From Bacteroidota bacterium (GTDB taxonomy: Bacteria; Bacteroidota; Bacteroidia; AKYH767-A; OLB10): DNA of 64,000 nucleotides. The position numbers and the translations under genes are program-made. Positions within the stretch are counted from its first letter, which is position 1, and each line of letters starts with the position of its first letter. Where the stretch lies: positions 3,594-67,593 of the forward strand of contig JADKFV010000006.1 of NCBI GenBank assembly GCA_016717325.1, given 5' to 3'. Under the pieces are notes generated by a model that ran no database searches, was not told the origin of the DNA, and saw only the letters and a list, made by a program, of their open reading frames with translations. Shown in pieces: positions 38,539 through 49,408 of the stretch.

Positions 38539-41500
38539 TTAAATTTTTAAAATCTCGCATTCACCAAAAGTTAACGACCTTGTGCCGGGCATAGCACCCC
38601 ATTCAAACCCTTGCGCATCGCCCGCTCCCATTATTCCTTCGGGGTTAATATTGTCGGGTAGCGATGAATAAATATAAAACAAATCGCGACTGGTAATAGA
38701 AACAGACAACGCTTGAAACACGCGCAATTTTTTTAAAAACCCTGATGGTAAATTATAACTCAACGTGAGTTCGCGAAACTTCACCCATGTGTTTTCAACT
38801 ATACCGGGCTTCGATAAAAAATGTCCCCATCCTCCGGCATTTGGCATATATTTATAAATGTAGTGCACTACTGTTGTGTTTTCAGATCCATCTTCATGTA
38901 CACCAGGCAAAATAACTCCTATGTTGCTTGTGTATCCTGTAATATCAGTATAGGGCAGGCCGCCACCATCGCGTTCTTTAAGCGTTTCGGGGCTTTGTCC
39001 TGTTTGCAATCCGGTAACATACGATCCCGAATAAATATCGCCACCCACTTTGGCATCTATCAGTGTGCTGAGGGTAAAGTTTTTGTAATTAAGTTGTGTA
39101 CTCCATCCGGCAAGAAAATCGGGCGATGCATTACCTATTGGTACACGGGTTGGGCTAATTAAGTATTCGGTACCGGCTTCATTCACAACGGGTTTGCCAT
39201 CTTTATAAACATAATCCCACCCAACGATGGTTCCAAAATCATCGCCTTCTTTTAGTGCCATTTGCGGGCCATTTTCGCCCCATATTTCTGCAAGAATATA
39301 TGTATCGGAATACTCGCCAAGGCTTACAACTTTATTTCTGTTGCGCGAAAAATTTACTCCGGTTTTAAGCATCAAATTTTTCCTGTTGAGAACTGTTGCA
39401 CCAAAAATAATTTCGAAACCACGGTTCGATAATATGCCTTCGTTAATCAAAGCAAAACCTGCACCTGCCGAAACAGGCAATGGAGTTTTTATAATTTGAT
39501 CGAAAGACCTTTTATAGTAGTAAGTAAAATCAACCGTCATCACGTCTTTAAAAAATCCAAGATTTGTACCTGCCTCATACGAATTTACCCGCTGTGGCTT
39601 TAATGTTATTGGAGGTATTACCGATGGGTAATTTGATGACTGCTGACCACCATGCAACGAAGTGTTGTAGTAAAATTCTGTTTGATACGGATCGGTGTCG
39701 GTGGCTGTTTGCGATGCACCTGCACGTATTTTACAAAAGCTAAACCAGTCTTTATTAAATTTTAATGCTTCGGAGGCAATATAGCTTACCGACATTCCGG
39801 GATAAAAATACGAGTTGGCATCTGATGGCAAAGTTGATGTAAAATCGTTACGGCCGGTAAGCTCAACAAATAAATATTCTTTATAGCCAACATTTAAAAA
39901 TCCATAAAAAGAGTTTATTTTTTTCTTATAAAAGTATTCGCTGCTATTAATGATGCAGGGTCGTCACCTTTAGTTATTACGGTAACATTTCCATTTGCAT
40001 CGGTGCCATAAGTGGTAGGAGTGAAGTTCGATAAGCTGTACCAGTTTGGATAATACCAGGTGCCCGAATGTGCGCTTATGCCATGTAAGTTGCGCGACCA
40101 GCTCGAACCACCGAGATTAAAATTCACATCAAAATTCGATTTCAAAATGATTTCTTCGAAAGCGAAAATAAAATTCGTTGTTGTTGCTTTTATCATTTTG
40201 TGACGACTCGCTGTAATATCCATTTTGCAAGCCGATAAGATCGACCGGTTTGTTTTTTGTTTCATACATATTGTTCGAAAAGTCGATTCCGGTTCGGCCT
40301 GTAAAGGTTAACCAGTCTGTAATTTTATATCCCAAACTAATACCACCCAATAAAACAGAACGGTGTAGAGTTGTATTGTTATTATAATTATTCCACCATA
40401 AATATTGATCGATATATTGGTAAGGATAACCTGTAAGCGGATCGCGTGTGCCATCTTTCATTTGATAATTTACCAAATCTTCGCCACGATAACTGCGCGG
40501 CCATGAGTATAATAATCCTTTGTTGAATGATGCAGCATCTTCGCCAAGCATTGGGCTGTTAAGCCTGTTGTAATCTGTATATGTGGCCGACAAGCCAAGG
40601 CTTACTTTTTTCGACACATTTATTGTTGAATTGGTATTGATAGCCGTTTGATTGTAATCGCTGTTGTAAATTATGGGTGTGCTTTTAGTTCTTGTAAGTG
40701 AAACACGCATTGTGCCTATTTCGCCTCCGCCCTCTGCCGACACATTGTGCGTAATTGTTTTTCCATCTCTAAATGGTATAGATAAATTATCGGGTTGTGC
40801 TTCCCATGGTGCCATTTCACCATTCCACCAACGAATCATTTGCCCTTCCATTTTTGGTCCCCACGACACTGATGAGCCGGGTAGCCAAACTTTGGATCGG
40901 TAGATAAAATTGGAAACAAAGGTGTGCCATCGGGCGCCAATTCAAATTTTGGAACAGCCACGTTTGCATTTGGCGCACCACCACCATAAGTGTTTTGCAC
41001 ATCGCGATAGCGGTAAGGATGTACATTTTTATACATCATATTATACGATACGCCAATCCCTTTTTGTTTTGCGCCTTTTTCATAGTTATCAAAACTACAC
41101 CGTTAGCACCGCGTGCACCATATAATGCCGATGCTGCACCACCTTTAAGTATGGTAATGTCTTCTACATCGACCAGATTAATATTGTTGATGGCCGAGCC
41201 CCAATCACGCCCACGCCCCACATTGGTAAGTCCCGGGTCGTTGTCGATAGGAATACCGTCTACAACAATAAGTGGTTGGTTGTTGCCATTTATACTGTTG
41301 TTACCTCTAATAGTTATTCGTGTTGTACCACCTTCCACACCATCGGCATTTGCTATTTGCACACCGGCAGCTTTGCCCGATAATGCACTTAGAATATTTG
41401 GTGTATTTGATTGTTGAATTTCGGCACCATCTATTTTTTGTGTCGAATATCCTATGGCGCGTTTTTGCCGGTTGATGCCGAGTGCGGTAACTGTAACTTC

Positions 41501-41809
41501 ACTAAGTTGTTTTGAACTTGGTACCATTTTTACATTGATAGCAGTTTGATTACCAACAACAATTACTTGCTGCGTATATCCAACAAAACTAAAAAGTAAC
41601 GAATCGGTAGCACTCACATTCGACAACGAAGACTTTCCGTCCATATTTGTTGCCACAGCATTTGTAGTGCCTTTGATTGCTACAGTTACAAAGGGCATAG
41701 GCAAGGCATCGGTAGCAGATGTAACTGTGCCTGTAACCGTAATGCTTTGTGCTTTGGAAGCATAAACTAACGTGAGAAATAAAAGTATTGTGAGAGAAAT
41801 TTTTTTCAT
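38539..41809 (-). CDS. SusC/RagA-like TonB-linked outer-membrane receptor (four frameshifts)
   Basis: Signal peptide 1-20, a CarboxypepD_reg-like domain (VTGTVTSATDALPMPFVTVAIKG), then the SusC plug with IRGNNSINGNNQPLIVVDGIPID and DITILKGGAASALYGARGANGVV. The frame then breaks near 41075-41080, 40875-40882, 40165-40168 and 39935-39950. Each fragment continues the same family alignment without loss (for example NIKKIEYLF-type barrel strands resume as VELTGRNDFTSTLPSD), and the last fragment ends with a barrel strand near 38539. Repaired length is about 1090 residues. Several breaks sit in A or T runs. It imports the glycan or peptide bound by the SusD partner. Confidence 0.82.
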
Positions 41810-42090
41810 AATAAAATAAAATTCAATGTGAAGAACTCAGCAAAAGGTGACGCAATGTAAAAATATTCTTGCTTCAAATATTGATTTTTCTGTTTGATAA
41901 TTCAGCATCCTGAAAAAATTAAAACAGGGTTCCATTTTTCTAAACAAAAATATTGCTCTATTTCGTTTTACGAAAGTAGTCAATAGAAGAAAAAACGGAA
42001 TGTGGGTTTCTATAAAGAAACAGATGGGTGGATTAGAATAGATTGTTTTAATACTTATGAAAAAAAGTAATAAGCAAACAGCACATATTT

Positions 42091-42253
42091 AAAACAAAAC
42101 AGCCCGACAAAAGCCGGGCTGTACAATGTTTTTGAACCGAAAATATTAATAATCGTTGCGCGGACGCCTGTTATTATTAAATCTGCGTTCTCAACCACCG
42201 CCACCACCACCGCCTTCGGTGCGAGGGCGAGCTTCTGTAGCAGTCATAGCGCG
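42091..42253 (-). repeat. Repeat copy 1: 3' end of RRM gene plus terminator, degenerate
   Basis: This 163-bp stretch duplicates the last 35 codons and terminator of the RNA-binding protein gene at 53024-53338. Similarity begins at the terminator (42091) and stops at the sequence gcgcg (42249-42253), inside the RRM codons. Within it the Gly-rich tail has an in-frame TGA at 42193-42191 where the intact gene has GGA, so it cannot encode the tail. It follows directly on the stop of the S74 adhesin gene (42297). Confidence 0.85.
42099..42122 (-). terminator. Rho-independent terminator (copy 1)
   Basis: The 8-bp stem ACAGCCCG / CGGGCTGT with a short A-rich loop, followed on the reverse strand by TTTTGTTTT. 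This copy terminates the S74 adhesin transcript. The same hairpin follows the intact RRM gene at 52977-53000. Confidence 0.8.
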
Positions 42254-42296
42254 GCTGTAACTAAGAGCATGGCGCACCGCAAATGTAACTAAGAAC

Positions 42297-44633
42297 TTAT
42301 TTAGATTTCATCATCTTCTTAGTTTCAACCACTTTGCCATTAACCATAAGCGTATAAGTATAAATGCCGCTGCTTAAATCAGAAGCATAGATGTGTAACG
42401 TGCCTTGTCCCCTTTCTTTTATTTCTACTTTATTTATCAAGCGGCCATCGTTTGTGTAAAACATAATCTCCGCCTTGCCGGCACTTTCAGGAATAAAATA
42501 ATTGATATTGGTTTCTTCTGCAAATGGATTGGGCTCGTTTTGATCGAGTATGATGGTTTCAATGTCTGATAGTGTAACATTTGTTTGATGTGTAACGTAA
42601 CCTGTTTTAGCACCAATCTTACTTTTTAAATCGACAATTTCGGCTTGTTGTTCTTTGAAACCTTGTATCAAAATTGAAATTAATGGTGTATAATTAATTG
42701 CTTTGTGTGTTGATGGTGCTGTTAATATATTTCCATTTTCATCTGTCTTTCCTGGATCTGTTGCATCCTTAATTATTGCAGGCAATACATTTTCAACTTC
42801 TTGTGCCAGTAATCCATATTGGTGTTCAGTCGCTAAACCAAGATGCTCATTTTTCTGTGTATCAAAATCATATGTTTTAGGATTTAGTTGCATTAATATA
42901 GCACTTGCATCCTTAAGGTCTGTTATGTTTTGTTTTAAGGTTGAATCAGAATATGTCCAAGTACTTGCCGTAATCATACCTGATCCGATAAACCATGCAG
43001 CCCAATTAGTTGCGGAACTAGTTGGATTTACTGAAGCAAATACACCAATTAAATTTTGTGCAAGACCTGTAGCACCACAATTAGTTACTTCAAAATGGCC
43101 CCCATGTGCTGTTTGGCTGGCATTTGCTGCGCATGCAAAGCCGCTCACTGCGCGATACTCTGCAGCTGACAACACACCACTAATGGCATTACTTGTAGCA
43201 TGAACAGCATGATTAATTACTGAGCCATTTTGCACTATAAATTCGCCACCTCTTGCGTTAGTAATCGCTGTGGCACTGTTCATACTGCAGAACAATGCGC
43301 GGTTGGTAGTGCCTGCACCAAATGTTACATCATTTACTATATGTAATTTGCCGGTAGGGGTAAAATTTCCTATTCCTACATACCTATCCGCTGTTGCATT
43401 TTCCCATATACGCGAATCGCAAATTTGTGCTGCTGCGGTTGCTTTGGTAATATAATTATTTGGTAAAGCCGCACATACTGAAACACCACCAGCATCTTGC
43501 ACCAATATTACATCTCCTTGAGCATCTACGCTTAATGCTACACCATTTGGAGCAACAGGCGTTGAAGTTGACCGCATCTTTCTAAGCCTTAAGCCGCTTA
43601 AAGGCAACGCAGGATTATACATCCCTTGTGCGTTAATTTCAACAAGGTTTTGAGGATCAGTATTATTGAATCCAACCCTTCCACAAAGACCTGCTCCATT
43701 GCCAGATTCAACAAATATTGACGAATTAATACTATTCATTCCTATCATTATAGAATTTGAAATATTGTTTGTCAAATAATTTGTAAGTCCTGGAAATGCA
43801 GTAAAATTACCAACACCCGAACCAATAACAAATGCATTAGAAGCTATAGACTGTACATAATTTCCATAAGCTTTGGAGTATGGCTGTTGTGCATCTGCAA
43901 AAATACCAATACTGTGTGAAGCTATTAATGATGACGTACAAAATGAACCTATGGCTACACCAAATTGATTATTTGCAGTATTGTTACAACCTATTGTTAC
44001 ACTTTGTGCACCATTTGCAAAATTTATTTTGCCAAGTGCTACCGAAGTTTCTCCATCAGCATAACATGTATTGCCAGCTGCAAAGCTTGCGGCACCTATG
44101 CCTCGAGTATTAAGACCAAAACATGCCGAACCTAAACCAATATTTGCATCATCCCATAATGGAGCATCGGCATCGCCAGCTCTAAATGCCGACATTCTAG
44201 GATACCATATCATGCGAGCTTGTCTCAACCCATTGGGGAGTATTGTACCACTACCCGATTGTCCAAATGCAATTAGTCCACCATCAGGATAAGGGCCAGG
44301 CAAAGGCGAATATGGCCCATTTGTACTTATAGTTAAATTGAAGATTGGGGCGGTGTTGTTCATACCTATGAAGCCTTGGTTTGCACCTGCCGTGCCTATG
44401 ATGGTCATGTGCTGCCCATTAAATGTACCTGGACCAGCATTGGTGTAAAAGTTGATGTTTTGCTGTTGCTCGGTTTTTAAAAGTAGCGGCTGTGCATTTG
44501 TTGAGCCTAAGTAGCTGCCTGCATTTGGCACATTGCCACCTAAATCTCATTTTGTACCTGCTTGTGAAAAAGCAATTTTATGTGACACAAGCATCACACA
44601 AATAATTACAATAATTTTCTGTTTCATAATCAT
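42297..44633 (-). pseudogene. S74-chaperone adhesin with YadA-like repeats and T9SS domain (in-frame stop near N-terminus)
   Basis: The natural start is MIMKQKIIVI (44633 or 44626), followed by a signal peptide ending FSQAGTK. Then a TGA at 44549-44547 occurs where Trp would be expected, and DLGGNVPNAGSYLGST follows in frame. Residues about 150-290 show YadA/HIA-type head repeats (FAAGNTCYADGETSVALGK, GVAIGSFCTSS). An S74 intramolecular-chaperone domain follows (YSDSTLKQNITDL, GLLAQEVENVLPA, near 565-690), then a T9SS domain (DQNEPNPFAEETNINYF) over the last 85 residues. Without readthrough of the stop, export is lost. A GTG at 44531 could start a leaderless product. The C-terminal 90 residues are nearly identical to those of the S74 protein at 46414-49402. 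Confidence 0.75.
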
Positions 44634-44640
44634 AAATTTT

Positions 44641-45615
44641 TTAATTTGTTAAACTTATTAATTTGGAAATATAGTATCCTTCTATTTTGACTTTTGCAAT
44701 GAACACACCTTGTAAGAATTTATCAATTCGTTGAATAGTAATTTTATTATTCTCTTTCTTGAGAATTTGAAATTGATTTGAAATAATTTGACCTTGTAAA
44801 TTATAAATTTCAATTTCGCGTATGTTTTTTTTTGCAATTAAATTAAAAACATCAGCACTTGGGTTTGGAAATGCAACTAAATCATTCACTATAGAATAAT
44901 TATAGTTATTAAAGCCTACGTTAAAACATTGATTAGAATCCGTAGATAAACATACATCATCTATAAAAAAATAGCTACAACATTTATTTGTAATATTGGT
45001 ATCAAGCAATTGAAATGAAGTATTTAAGTCATCATAGAAATTTCCTAATGCAATATAACTATAATTTGAATCGGCAATAAAAGAAAATTTATATTGTATC
45101 CAATTTGCCGAATCTACCAAAATAGTGTCCATTTTCCATTGACAATAATTATTCATAATATCATTGAAGTTCATCAGCTTTGGATTTGCTGTAAAAAATT
45201 TGACACCCAAATTATTGGATGAGCAAAAGCTTGTATATTGCCCAGCATAGTTAATAAAAACAGAAAAACAATATTGAGAACCAATTGAAAGTGGCTGCAA
45301 CAAATTTTGAGCAACTATTTCACGATAATTTAAATTTGATTGGCAAGTTGTAAATAGACCTATATATCCATTACCCATATTGGGAAATTGCATTCCCGCT
45401 TGATTTAAAGGTATACCTGCAATTGTTCCTGCTGCACATACATTAAAATAATCTGGTGATTCGGCAACTGTAAACCAATGTTTAAGGCTATCTAATTGCC
45501 CATTGGAATTTGGGCATCCATAATAGTCTTCAAAACTTGGGTCTGTTAAGAGGTTTTGAGCAACAAGAGGAGTAGTAATTATTAATAATGTGATCAAAAA
45601 AGGATATCGTAACAT
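44641..45615 (-). CDS. Secreted T9SS-sorted protein of the 'NLLTDPSFE' type
   Basis: The signal peptide is at residues 1-19 (TTPLVAQ). The N-terminal domain begins NLLTDPSFEDYYGCPNS and is a carbohydrate-binding-like jelly-roll segment common in Bacteroidota secreted proteins, with conserved KHWFTVAESPDYFN, NGYIGLFTT and a C-terminal SYFFIDDVCLS strand. A T9SS type A domain with VAFPNPSADVFNLIAK closes the 324-residue protein. It is paralogous to the protein at 51395-52339 in the second cassette. Function is unknown. It lies 78 bp upstream of a divergent HTH gene. Confidence 0.8.
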   Translation of the reverse strand: MLRYPFLITLLIITTPLVAQNLLTDPSFEDYYGCPNSNGQLDSLKHWFTVAESPDYFNVCAAGTIAGIPLNQAGMQFPNMGNGYIGLFTTCQSNLNYREIVAQNLLQPLSIGSQYCFSVFINYAGQYTSFCSSNNLGVKFFTANPKLMNFNDIMNNYCQWKMDTILVDSANWIQYKFSFIADSNYSYIALGNFYDDLNTSFQLLDTNITNKCCSYFFIDDVCLSTDSNQCFNVGFNNYNYSIVNDLVAFPNPSADVFNLIAKKNIREIEIYNLQGQIISNQFQILKKENNKITIQRIDKFLQGVFIAKVKIEGYYISKLISLTN

Positions 45616-45735
45616 GATACTTAGAGTTTAGGTTCAGAAAGATATGAAATAAAAACGATACATGATGCACATCACAAATAAAGTTTTCAACCTTTGCATT
45701 TTTCGTGTGTGAAATTGCTATCAAAAAAGAAAACG

Positions 45736-45948
45736 ATGTTATTGCTTGGTAAGCAAATAGCTTTGTTGCGTAAGCAACAAAATTTGACACAAGCGCAATT
45801 AGCTTTTGAAATAGAAATTTCGCGAGAGCAATTGGTGAGAATTGAAAAAGGAAAGTATAACAAAACTTTTTATACATTATATAAACTTAGTTTTGCATTA
45901 GAAATTTCTTTTGAAGTATTGACTGTTTTTATCAATATGGAAATTTGA
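45736..45948 (+). CDS. XRE-family HTH regulator
   Basis: The preferred start is the ATG at 45736 (MLLLGKQIALLRKQQNL), giving 70 residues. A longer frame starts at 45694. The XRE HTH is complete: LLRKQQNLTQAQLAFEIEISREQLVRIEKGKYNKT, then a helix (YTLYKLSFALEISFEVLTVF). It is divergent from the T9SS protein gene and probably acts on the shared spacer 45616-45735 (inference). The same arrangement, with a broken HTH gene, recurs at 52417. Confidence 0.8.
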   Translation: MLLLGKQIALLRKQQNLTQAQLAFEIEISREQLVRIEKGKYNKTFYTLYKLSFALEISFEVLTVFINMEI

Positions 45949-46018
45949 TTTTTCAAGGATTCCATTTTTATCTTCAACTCCATCAAGCATTTTACTATTC
46001 CAAAATAAAAGCCATTAA

Positions 46019-46165
46019 ATGTTGTCGTCATTTTCGGCTGTAATAATTATTTTGTTGGCAGGAGGAGTTCTAACATTAACTGTGAGTATATATGTTTGTA
46101 TAAAAAGGAATTTAAAAAAAATTTGGCTGGTTTTAGCCACTTTATTCCATCGCCTTATTCTGTAG
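46019..46165 (+). CDS. Small hydrophobic peptide ORF (48 aa), copy A
   Basis: The frame MLSSFSAVIIILLAGGVLTL... runs 48 codons to TAG and predicts one strong transmembrane helix (residues 5-27) followed by a basic stretch (KRNLKKI) and a second hydrophobic segment. It starts 70 bp after the HTH gene on the same strand and is too short for most gene finders. An identical copy lies at 52781-52927 after the other HTH gene. Because the flanking noncoding bases are just as conserved, coding status is not proved. Confidence 0.4.
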   Translation: MLSSFSAVIIILLAGGVLTLTVSIYVCIKRNLKKIWLVLATLFHRLIL

Positions 46166-46214
46166 GAATCAAAGACTCAAAAGCCACGCACAATACAATC
46201 TTCCTAAAAACAAA

Positions 46215-46237
46215 ACAGCCCGACAAAGCCGGGCTGT
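46215..46237 (-). terminator. Rho-independent terminator (copy 2)
   Basis: Same ACAGCCCG / CGGGCTGT stem as copies 1 and 3, with one A fewer in the loop, followed on the reverse strand by TTTTGTTTTT. It would end the second S74 adhesin transcript. Confidence 0.8.
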
Positions 46238-46413
46238 ACAATGTCATGAACCGAAAATATTAATAATCGTTGCGCGGACGCCTGTTATTATTAAATCTGC
46301 GTTCTCCACCACCGCCACCGCCACCGCCTTCGGTGCGAGGGCGAGCTTCTGTAGCAGTCATAGCGCGAAGTAATAGTAACAAAACACCTAGCGTAGCACA
46401 GATAATCCAATAA

Positions 46414-49402
46414 CTACTTCCCCTTAATCATCTTTTTAGTTTCCACCACCTTGCCATTAACCATTAGTGTGTAAGTATAAATACCGCTACTCAAATCAGA
46501 CGCATAAATGTGTAACGTGCCTTGTCCTTTTTCTTTTATTTCTACTTTGTTTATCAAGCGGCCATCGTTTGTATAAAACATAATCTCTGCCTTACCTGCA
46601 CTTTCTGGAATAAAATAATTGATGTTGGTTTCCTCGGCAAAAGGGTTTGGTTCGTTTTGATCGAGGATGATGGTTTCTATATCTGATAGTTTTGTGGTGA
46701 TGGTGTGATTTGTATTACCTGTATTTTTATTTGACGAACAACAAGTATTAAGTTGGGTTTGAAGGTCATTGATTTTAGCATCTTGCTCTTGCATGCCCGC
46801 GATTAGTATTGGAATTAGTTCGGTATAATTTACCGCTTTAAATTTTACTGCTGGATATTTTACTGCACCAAGCGTATCTAATACTACCGGCTGCGTAAAA
46901 TTGCGTACCAATTCGGGCATTATTTTTTCTAAATCTTGTGCTATCAACCCGTGGTGTATTCCACTTGGTAGTCGCATAGATGGAAATGCTTTCTGGTCGA
47001 ACTCATATTCTTTTGTTTGCATAGCATTTATTATGCTTAAGCCTGAGTTAAAGTTTTTCACATTTGTTTTTAAAATGCTATCCGAACTAAAAAACACTCC
47101 AACAGCATAAGCATCGCCATTAAAGTATCCTGCACAATTAGCTGAATTCAATTGATTTGCCAGACCAGCCTCTGCATAAATTGCATAATTAGCGACTGAA
47201 CCATTATCAGCAAAGGCACGAACTCCTATGGCTTCAAGGCCTCCATAAGCTTCAGAATTTACTCCATAATTTTTATCAGAAGAATTACTAGCATGAGCAT
47301 GAATTCCTTCGGCAATTACACCGCCTGAACCAATGGTATTTATTCCATAATTATAGTTAGTGCCGGCAGAAGCACGAGCATGTACACCTTCTAAATTAGT
47401 ACCACTTGCAGCTAGTGCATTTACACCAATTGCAGTATTAGAATTTGATACTGCAAGAAAATCACCACCGTATGCAGTACTAGTAGTAGAAATTCCAGCT
47501 GCAAAAGCACCAGTATTTCTGCCAATACTATTTCTAGCAGTAAAATTTGCGCCTGTATTATTTTTTATTATCACCAGTACATTCTGCATAGATGCCTGTT
47601 GCATCTAAAGCAAAATCTGGAAATGAATTATCACTATTCGAAAAATATCCTGCTACATGATTGCCATTAAAATTTGTAATGCCCGATTTATTTACATGAA
47701 ACTTAGCTAAAGGTGTAATTGTACCAATGCCAATTGAATTTAAATTGGCTATTGGTGCAGCCGGATCGGTAAAGTATAAATTAAAATTATCCATAGGTAT
47801 TTCAGTTGTATGAATTAATCTGCCTGGACCATTTGCTGCACCAACAATTTGACCCAGTTGTACATTGGAATTATTTGGTGTGCGGCTTAGGCCATTATCG
47901 GCAGTAATAATTCCGGCACCACCTGGGCCAATATCATCGCGCCAAAATACTTCCCCATTGGCATTTGCAACCATTACTCTGTTTATAGCGGCATTACCGT
48001 TTGCGTTAAACTGGGCTTGTGGTAAAGTCCGTAAGCGTAAATTTCCATTTACATCTAACGTTCGTGTTAGTATAGCAGTGCCATTGTTGATTCCTACTCG
48101 TTGTGGTGATTCATCATAACTTGTATTTATTTGCAAGTTGCCATTATTTTGTGTTTGAAAATCGGTCCATATACCACTTGCAACAATTGGATTATATAAA
48201 TAAGTTAAACGCAATTGTGGTAAATCTTGATTGGCTCTTGTTGTTGAGTTTGGGTTGGCGTCTAATAACTCTAACCTTCGATTAGGCAAAGTATTAGCAC
48301 CATAAGCCCAAAAATTGCCCAAGCCAGTGTTGCCTGTAGGTGCAAACCGTGCAACCTCTTCACCATCGAATGATTGGCCTGCTGTCGCACCAGCACCCAA
48401 TTGAGTAAAAATAAAACGTAGAAAATCAGGCGCACCTGCGCCTCCTAAATCATTTCCCCAATTAATTACTGCATCGTAACGGTTATTATTTTCCAACTTC
48501 ATGCCTGTGTACATGTGGCATCCATTATTATAAAGCGTACCTAAATCCATCCATGTTTGGTAACCTATATTTGCGCCCATGAATGGCCCTATGTGCAATG
48601 CTGTTTGCGGCACTGTCAATCCTACTGCCGGGTCATAGTTGATGCCTATTTTTGTTACATTAGGCACTATAATAGCTGCGGCTGCATTTACTTGATTTCC
48701 GTTCGATACTATCAGCCTTGGTTGCAATGCATTATTGGTTCCAGCATTATTGCCTCTTCCCCATAAATATAAATCAGCCATATTTGCTTCAACATTAAAA
48801 ATATTATTTGCTCCACCATTACCATATAAATTACCTATGTTAGTTGCACCTTTAAACATGCTCCAAAGCGGAGCCACACCTGCGTTATTGTCAGTGCGAA
48901 AAACGGTACTTAATGTAGTGCCATTTACCTGAAGTTGATTTGTTGGAAGGGGTGTGCCTATGCCTACAAGTCCGTTGCCGAGGATGGTCATGCGTTGGGT
49001 GTTATTTGTAAAAAAATTAAAGTCCCCAAGTGGCACTGTACCCATATTAATATTATCTGTACCGCTTGGATTTAAAATATTAAATTTTTCTCCTGCAGTA
49101 CCGTTATTACTCAACATGCGCCAAGCATGTGTTACCCCTGCAGGGCCATCCGTGCGGAATACTTCGCCAAAGTTTATCGTATAATTCGTTGATGCAGTTA
49201 TAAAATTAGTGTTCACATGCAATGCGGAGTTTGTGTTAACTCCCGAAGGAAAATTACCAATGCCAACGCCTCTAATTATAGGTGCTGTTCCCATAAATTC
49301 ACCAAATGTTGCTGGTGTAATTTGAAACTGTGCATTTATTAGTGTCGAAAATAAGATTGCTAATGCAAGCAAGCCTATTTTTATTTTATTATTTTTTTCC
49401 AT
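46414..49402 (-). CDS. S74-chaperone adhesin with T9SS domain (frameshifted)
   Basis: A signal peptide (1-24, ending TLINAQ) is followed by about 590 residues of tail-fibre-like repeats (AWRMLSNNGTAGEKFNILNP, RMTILGNGLVGIG, LPNRRLELLDANP). The first frame ends ECTGDNKK at 47558, and the next begins within it (KNNTGANFTARNSIG); one extra A in the run near 47569-47574 explains the break. The second part has an S74 domain (SSDSILKTNVKNF, HGLIAQDLEKIMPEL) and a T9SS domain starting DQNEPNPFAEE. The 90-residue C-terminus matches the S74 protein at 42297-44633 almost exactly, while the N-terminal regions differ. The probable role is surface adhesion. Confidence 0.8.
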
Positions 49403-49408
49403 TTTGTA

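Larger units (their letters stand above)
45998..46367. repeat. Repeat copy 2: small-peptide ORF, terminator and RRM gene 3' end
   Basis: This 370-bp block matches 52762-53131 with only about half a dozen differences by eye. It contains a 48-codon ORF on the forward strand (46019-46165), the terminator hairpin and, on the reverse strand, the last 33 codons of the RRM gene as an open mini-ORF (46361-46260). Weak similarity extends left to about 45969. It ends at gcgcg, the same point as copy 1, just before the stop of the second S74 gene. Confidence 0.88.

Noticed and set aside
38539..41809. Four or five separate receptor genes in the SusC region
   Set aside because: The pieces are consecutive parts of one SusC protein in order, with small overlaps, and each break is a one-base shift. 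One gene is the better reading.
46414..49402. Programmed ribosomal frameshifting at the A-run near 47571
   Set aside because: Similar one-base breaks occur in unrelated housekeeping-type genes across the window, and no stimulatory structure is evident. A sequence error is simpler.
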